From Kuschelorhynchus macadamiae (taxonomy: Eukaryota; Arthropoda; Insecta; Coleoptera; Curculionidae), in contig JAUTXW010000328.1 of assembly GCA_030620095.1 (NCBI GenBank), positions 1,239,001 through 1,303,000 of the forward strand: a stretch of DNA of 64,000 nucleotides. The letters are read 5' to 3'. Every line of letters begins with the position of its first letter. Within the stretch, counting starts at the first letter, position 1. The notes under the pieces are model-generated. The model was given only the letters and a program-made list of their open reading frames with translations, was not told where the DNA came from and did not search any database. This document shows positions 59,405 through 64,000 of the stretch, one piece after another. The translations under genes and the position numbers were made by a program.

Positions 59405-61467
59405 TACAGGGGGTAATTTATTTGATGGCTGAAAATGCAGGATATGATTTCTTAGCTTATTTAAGAAAGAAAGGTACATATGCACATACGTCCTAAACCT
59501 CTCAACTTTTGAGCTACGGGGTGTTAAAGTTTAAAAAAAAGTTCGTTTCCTTATCGTAACTTTAATACTGTTCTTAGTATGTTCATAAAATTTGGCACGC
59601 ACCTACTAAGCACCAATAGGCACTTTTGGATGTAGAAGATTTTTTAGTATTTCTACCAGTGGCATCCGTACGGGATGTAGCCTGAAGAGTCTTCTAAAAA
59701 AATATGGTACCGCACTGCTTTTTTCGGAAATGAAAATTATTTTTGAAATCCTCATTTACTTGGCAACAAATTTAAATTCTTGACATTTTTTCGTCCGACG
59801 AACTGTTTTGGCGTTAAAGAATAAAAACAATTTTCATGCAAAATCTCTAAAATGTAATGGTAATTTGTTTTCGACTCAAAATAATACTTACTAATGCATT
59901 TTTGTATTAAACTTGAATTGTAGCAGTGGCTATTTTAATCGATTGACTTTAATTTAATAAAAATTAGACAAAAACACATCTTACCTACAAACTGCCACAT
60001 GAGATTTTAGCGATTTTGCAATACATGAAAACTAAAAAAAAATCTTACAAGTTTTGACATTTTCTATGCATAAAATAAACTAATATTTAATCTAATTATC
60101 ACAACAATTGTTGAAAATGTCCTCCTTCTGCTAAAATACAGGCTTCAATTCTATTTCTTATGGATTAGCGAACCCTTTCAAAAACTGCAGGAGTATTTCT
60201 TATGGTTTGGCAAGAAAATAAAATTTTTTGCCTTAGTTCTTCTACAGTTTGAACCAGTGTAGTATAAACTAAAGTCTTGAGGTGCCCCCACAAAAATTAG
60301 TCTAAACTATTTAAATCAGAGGACAAGATTGAGTTCCTCCACGTTCTATCCAGCGATTGGTAAACGCTTCATTTAGAAATTTCCCTACCATGAATACTAA
60401 ATTTCTTCTCTTAATAAAAGAAGTACATCCTCGAGCAAAATTGGCAAATCTATTTCAAGAATGTAGCGGTAGGATAGTCCATCCAGTCGTACTGGAAGGA
60501 AGAATGGTCCTATGAGGAAATCTCCAACTATTCCATTCCACACATTGCGTGTGGGTTGTCGTCTGCCCATACATGATTATTATGGAAATTTCCACTGGAA
60601 CTGCGAGAAAAATTAGCTTCATCAGTAAAGAGTATTTTGTTATCAAAGGATTTTCAGCAAGTTTTTCTAAAAACCATCGGCAGAAATTTAAACGCAATGG
60701 AAAATCACGCTGCAGTAGTGCTTGAACCCTTTGAATATGATATGGGTATAGTAAATTGTCAACAAGTATTTTCCAAATCAGAAAATGGGAAACATTCCCA
60801 GTACTTGTTTCTGGATGTTCCTCAATTGTGTTTAAAACAGCTTCCTCTAATTCTGGTGTTCTCACCGTGCGATGTGCCCCTTTGGAACTATTGTCAATGC
60901 TTAGACTCCCAGTTTCTTGTAGTCTTCTCTGTATTCTTGAAAACACTCTGGCATCGGGAATGATACGATTTGGATACCGCTCTTGCCTAGCCATAAACGC
61001 ATTCCCGTCAGCAAGTCCGTAGGTGAAATGCATATCTGCTAACTCGGAATTTGTAAATCTTAACATAGTTCACTTATTTTCTTTTTATTATTGATTAAAG
61101 AAATTTTCACAATGTAAAAAACTGCAACTTTTTAATTATTTACGCGAAAACAGTGCGTCGGACGAAAAAAGTTAAGTTAAATTTAATTAAATTTGTCGCA
61201 AAATAAATGAGGATTTCAAAAATGATTTTTAATTCTGGAAAAAGCAGTGGCGAACCATACTTTTTTAAAAAAAATCTCCAAACTACATTCCCACTGGTAA
61301 AATTAGCGAAAAATTTTCTATATCAAAAAATGCCTGTTGGTGCTTAGTAGATGCGTGCCAAATTTTTTGAAAATACTAAGAACAGTATTAAAGTTATGAT
61401 AAGAAAACGAGATTTTTCTTAAAACTATATCCTGCATTTTCAGCCATCAATTAAATTACACCCTGTA
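59405..61467 (-). mobile_element. IS630/mariner-like element with inverted termini of about 320-400 bp
   Basis: It starts tacagggggtaatttatttg and ends caattaaattacaccctgta, each flanked by TA (59403-59404 and 61468-61469). The arms 59405-59815 and 61150-61467 are inverted copies: gatggctgaaaatgcaggat, taatactgttcttagtat, tttggcacgca-ctactaagca, cgtccgacg. Length 2,063 bp. Long termini of this kind are unusual for classical mariners and are shared with the element at 28567-30495. Confidence 0.8.
60095..61066 (-). pseudogene. IS630/mariner-like transposase, best-preserved copy
   Basis: An open frame of 203 codons from 61066 starts MLRFTNSELADMHFTYGLAD, then NRIIPDARVFSRIQRRLQET (helix-turn-helix), AHRTVRTPELEEAVLNTIEE, HPETSTGNVSHFLI, YPYHIQRVQALLQRDFPLRL and NFCRWFLEKLAENP. 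Just after LITKYSLLMK the frame shifts, and the first catalytic Asp is read in another frame (TDEANFS, then FHNNHVWADD). Further motifs come in mixed frames: MDYPTA, RWIERGGTQS, and a C-terminal tail FLKGFANP to QKEDIFNNCCDN near 60095 (usual end: GGHFQHL). The region of the second and third Asp is degraded. Start chosen because FTN-E-ADMHF-YG is the usual N-terminus. Confidence 0.75.
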
Positions 61468-61860
61468 TACAATGTTAAATGAATATTTTACTGTTGGTTT
61501 TTCATTATTTTAAGCCCATTAGTAATCTGAAACGAAATTGAACATTATAACATTGCAGTTAAATATAACCTTTAAAATATCAAAATTTTATGTAAATTGC
61601 ATCTTACATACCTTAATATGTTTTATTCATAATTCATTGGATTACATTTGGAAAGTATCTATAGTTTCTCTAAATTAAGACAAAATAATTTTGTTTTGTT
61701 TACAAGTATTTCGAATTTACCTGCTTTTCTCTTGTCACTATGGTTTTTTATTTTTCGGCATCCAGCCAGCTTTGACAATCTCTGGTTTTTCATTTCAGTT
61801 ACAATTTTGATTCTGCTCAGGAGCAATTCGCCAGCTCTATTTGGGAGGACACCGAATATT
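61468..61860. other. No gene recognised
   Basis: AT-rich; a 74-residue plus-strand frame (61648-61872) is hydrophobic without a motif. Confidence 0.5.
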
Positions 61861-62670
61861 GTCGGGTTTTGAATCTCTTATACTAGTGGCGCCATCAGTA
61901 AACACTGTAATTATCACTTTATTTTATGGCGTTAGGTTCCAATTCCAATATATGTTTTTGGCACTGCACTTCGCAACTTGCCAGATTGCTCCCCGTCCGG
62001 AGCTTACTCGCTTTATCCGGCGACCCTCGGAGCGAGATACACTTTATTCGGGTTTGGGGACGTTAGCGGTGGGATGTCCGGATGGCGAGCTCTGAGCTCC
62101 CGGTCACCCCGTGTATTTCAATATCTTTAAATTTGACTTTATTTAAAAACTTTCTAATGCATCTTGGCTTCCACTAGATGCCCCTTGAGAGTACTACTGG
62201 TCTCACGAGATAACCTTTTCTTTCAAGCTATCTCCTTACCCCTCCCACTCCCGCCACGTAGCGGCCGTTACGCTAATATTCTATGTAGAACTGCGGCAGA
62301 CGAACGGGATAGAATGCAGGAACAACTAGGCCTCACACGTTCACAGCGTATGCTCCCTTTCTAGCGGGGTCGTTAGTTTCCACTCTGAGCGGTTGAGTCT
62401 CCCGTTTCCCCCCGAAATAAAGCAGCAAAACCGAACACGTGGCACCACTTATGTTAACAACACACAGGTCTGCATTCGACGAGACGAACCGGAAGACTGT
62501 GGCGTTAGGTTGGCACAAGTTTCATCTGAAGTGAGGAAGAATGGTAAAGGGAAATGTCAAACTGCTTCGAATTTTCTGGAGTTGATTCTCTCGCTCCTTT
62601 TATTGGCTCTCCTTGGAGGTGCAACATGTATCCGGTTTTATAAAAGTGCGTTAATGGACCAATCTTTTTA
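61861..62670. other. GC-richer, CpG-containing island
   Basis: The stretch 61960-62560 is markedly richer in G+C and CpG than the rest of the window (for example tccggcgaccctcggagcga, gcggccgttacgc, tcgacgagacgaaccgg). Open frames here cross one another and show no known product. Two readings are possible: a host promoter/CpG-type region, or a solo LTR; an aataaa in the reverse direction at 62135-62140 fits the second. Neither is proven. Confidence 0.4.
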
Positions 62671-62801
62671 AAAGTACTGAAAGTATGCCTAATTAATTAA
62701 CGTTTTTAAAGTGCAGTGCTGTTGAAAGCCTAAGGCCTATTTATGGACATCGTCGATCCCGTTTTTGTTTGGTTTCACATTTGATCAACTACGTGGTAAG
62801 T
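62602..62801 (+). promoter_or_regulatory. Candidate Pol II promoter and first exon
   Basis: An inverted CCAAT box (attgg, 62602-62606) lies 33 bp before a TATAAAA (62639-62645). About 150 bp downstream a consensus donor (GTG|GTAAGT, GT at 62796-62797) follows an open GC-moderate stretch. The order matches a TATA promoter with a short first exon, pointing right. All elements are short and could be chance; no downstream coding exon was recognised before 64000. Confidence 0.3.
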
Positions 62802-64000
62802 CGATTTTCAAATTAGTTTCCTGGTGTGAGCTAATTATCTTTTATAAACAGAATGACGTCCTGAACTTTGTTTTGGTTATCCGTTCTTCTAGATGCCTGG
62901 AAATTCCTTATGTTGGTGACCGATGACGTCGAAGGAGGCCTCTAGATGACTAGAGGTAAGGCTATATCCCTGAATAGTTTTATTGTAAATAACTTGTTTT
63001 TCCACATGCCGTGTCGATTTTATTTTAAGACAAACAATCGTTTGTAGGGTTTCAAGATATGGTTTCAGGATATAGTTTCTGGATATAGTTTCAAGGTTAT
63101 GGTGTAATTTTTGGGGCACATAAACCAAGAGTTTTACAATGGTTTTGGAGCTCCTTCCTGTAAGACTACGAAGAATTAATTCTTATTTTTATACCTATAC
63201 ATTTTACATAAGTTAGCTGAAAGAATGTAAGCGACCTTTTTTGTAAAACAACCTTGGCGAAAGCTTTTATATTTCTTTTATAATTTTTTTCCTTGCGGCA
63301 GTGAGGTAACTGCCCTATTTAATTTAATTTTTGTATTTACATATTTGTGTTATAACATTTCGCCAGATGTTTACAGGTTGATATAATGGTCATAACTTAA
63401 CTTTCTATCACATTTCACTTGTTTAATATATTTGGTATATATAGATGTTTTTACTTTTATTTCTTAATCTCACTTAAATTGTAAAATTTAAACCAAATTT
63501 CATATTTTAAAATTATTTTACAAAACAACTCCTTTCATAAAATACAAAACAATCTCTCTCATAAAAAACAATAATTTCTTAAGGACTTATCTAAAAAACT
63601 CGATTGCCATTATGATCTGAAGAAGGACTACGCTCTTGTTTATTTCTATTTTACCATCAAAAACTTTTAGAATTTCCTCGTATATGCTCCAAAAGTTCAC
63701 GTCATCAAACTGCCATAAAATCTAATTTCGTTTTATTTCAACTTAAATTAGTTTTTAAACGAATACAGGGCGACCCGACTGAAGCAATAAAAAGTGATAT
63801 GTAATTTTTCTAAGCTGATGAAAATTCTACGTTAAGGTTTTATTAGAAAAATAACTATAAAAAGGCAATAAGAAAAAGGGTAATAAAATGAAAATGGGAA
63901 TAGCTGTTGTTTTTAAACTGTTCGTTGCATAATGTAAGTTTTAGAGGAAAAACCTTGCCTTAACTTAATATTTGATAGCGAGTGCGATGCAAATGTAGAA
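62802..64000. other. No gene recognised
   Basis: AT-rich. Near 63030-63100 there is a short internal repetition of ggtttcaggatatagtttc-like words. No coding motif. Confidence 0.45.

Noticed and set aside
61841..62671. Overlapping frames of 60-90 residues in the GC-rich island
   Set aside because: They lie in different frames and strands with no known motif; expected from lower stop-codon frequency in GC-rich DNA.

Overview
This looks like a window of AT-rich insect (or at least arthropod) nuclear genome. I found no gene that can be called an intact host gene. The evidence for origin is indirect: spliced eukaryotic exons with GT/AG borders, a THAP-domain P-element transposase, many mariner/IS630-type transposase remnants with the arthropod DDD/DDE motifs, Jockey-like LINE 3' ends, a Penelope-type GIY-YIG remnant, Crypton-like tyrosine recombinases, and long pure (TA)n tracts. 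The species cannot be told from the sequence. No rRNA, tRNA, CRISPR or prokaryotic operon structure was seen.

Layout. 0-5.3 kb: two minus-strand exons of a dispersed insect gene family (cut by the window edge), a LINE 3' end, an internally deleted mariner, and the 3' half of a second mariner-like transposase. 5316-10994: a structurally complete P element (36-bp inverted termini, 8-bp target duplication) sitting inside that transposase; it encodes a three-exon THAP transposase broken by frameshifts. 11-15 kb: the other half of the host transposase, a Tc1-like relic, a foldback element and a degenerate Crypton-like fragment. 16.9-19.3 kb and 30.5-33.8 kb: two copies of one composite block (DDE transposase, a TA tract inside a palindrome, a shared tail, and the 5' end of a Crypton-like recombinase; only the second copy keeps the recombinase). 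19-24 kb: a large palindrome, TA tracts in foldback arms, and an element whose inverted termini carry transposase code. 24-30 kb: the C-terminal part of the gene family seen at the start of the window, tandem repeats and an IS630-like element. 34-41 kb: mariner-type MITEs, minisatellites, a hAT-like end and a Penelope fragment. 46-53 kb: opposed mariner-like fragments, a hairpin repeat family and a 483-bp tandem duplication. 54-61.5 kb: a LINE 3' end, a non-autonomous Transib-like element with a nested MITE, a mariner relic and an IS630-like element with long inverted termini. 61.9-62.8 kb: a GC-richer island with promoter-like motifs, the only candidate for host regulatory DNA.

Most coding remnants are dead, so there is no working pathway here. 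What the window records is the order of insertions: P element into mariner-like transposase, mariner next to or into LINE, MITE into Transib, and duplication of a composite transposase-recombinase block. The most solid and interesting items are the P element with its exact boundaries, the Transib-like element with a CGCCG target duplication, the duplicated DDE plus tyrosine-recombinase block, and the repeated association of TA tracts with palindromic arms.
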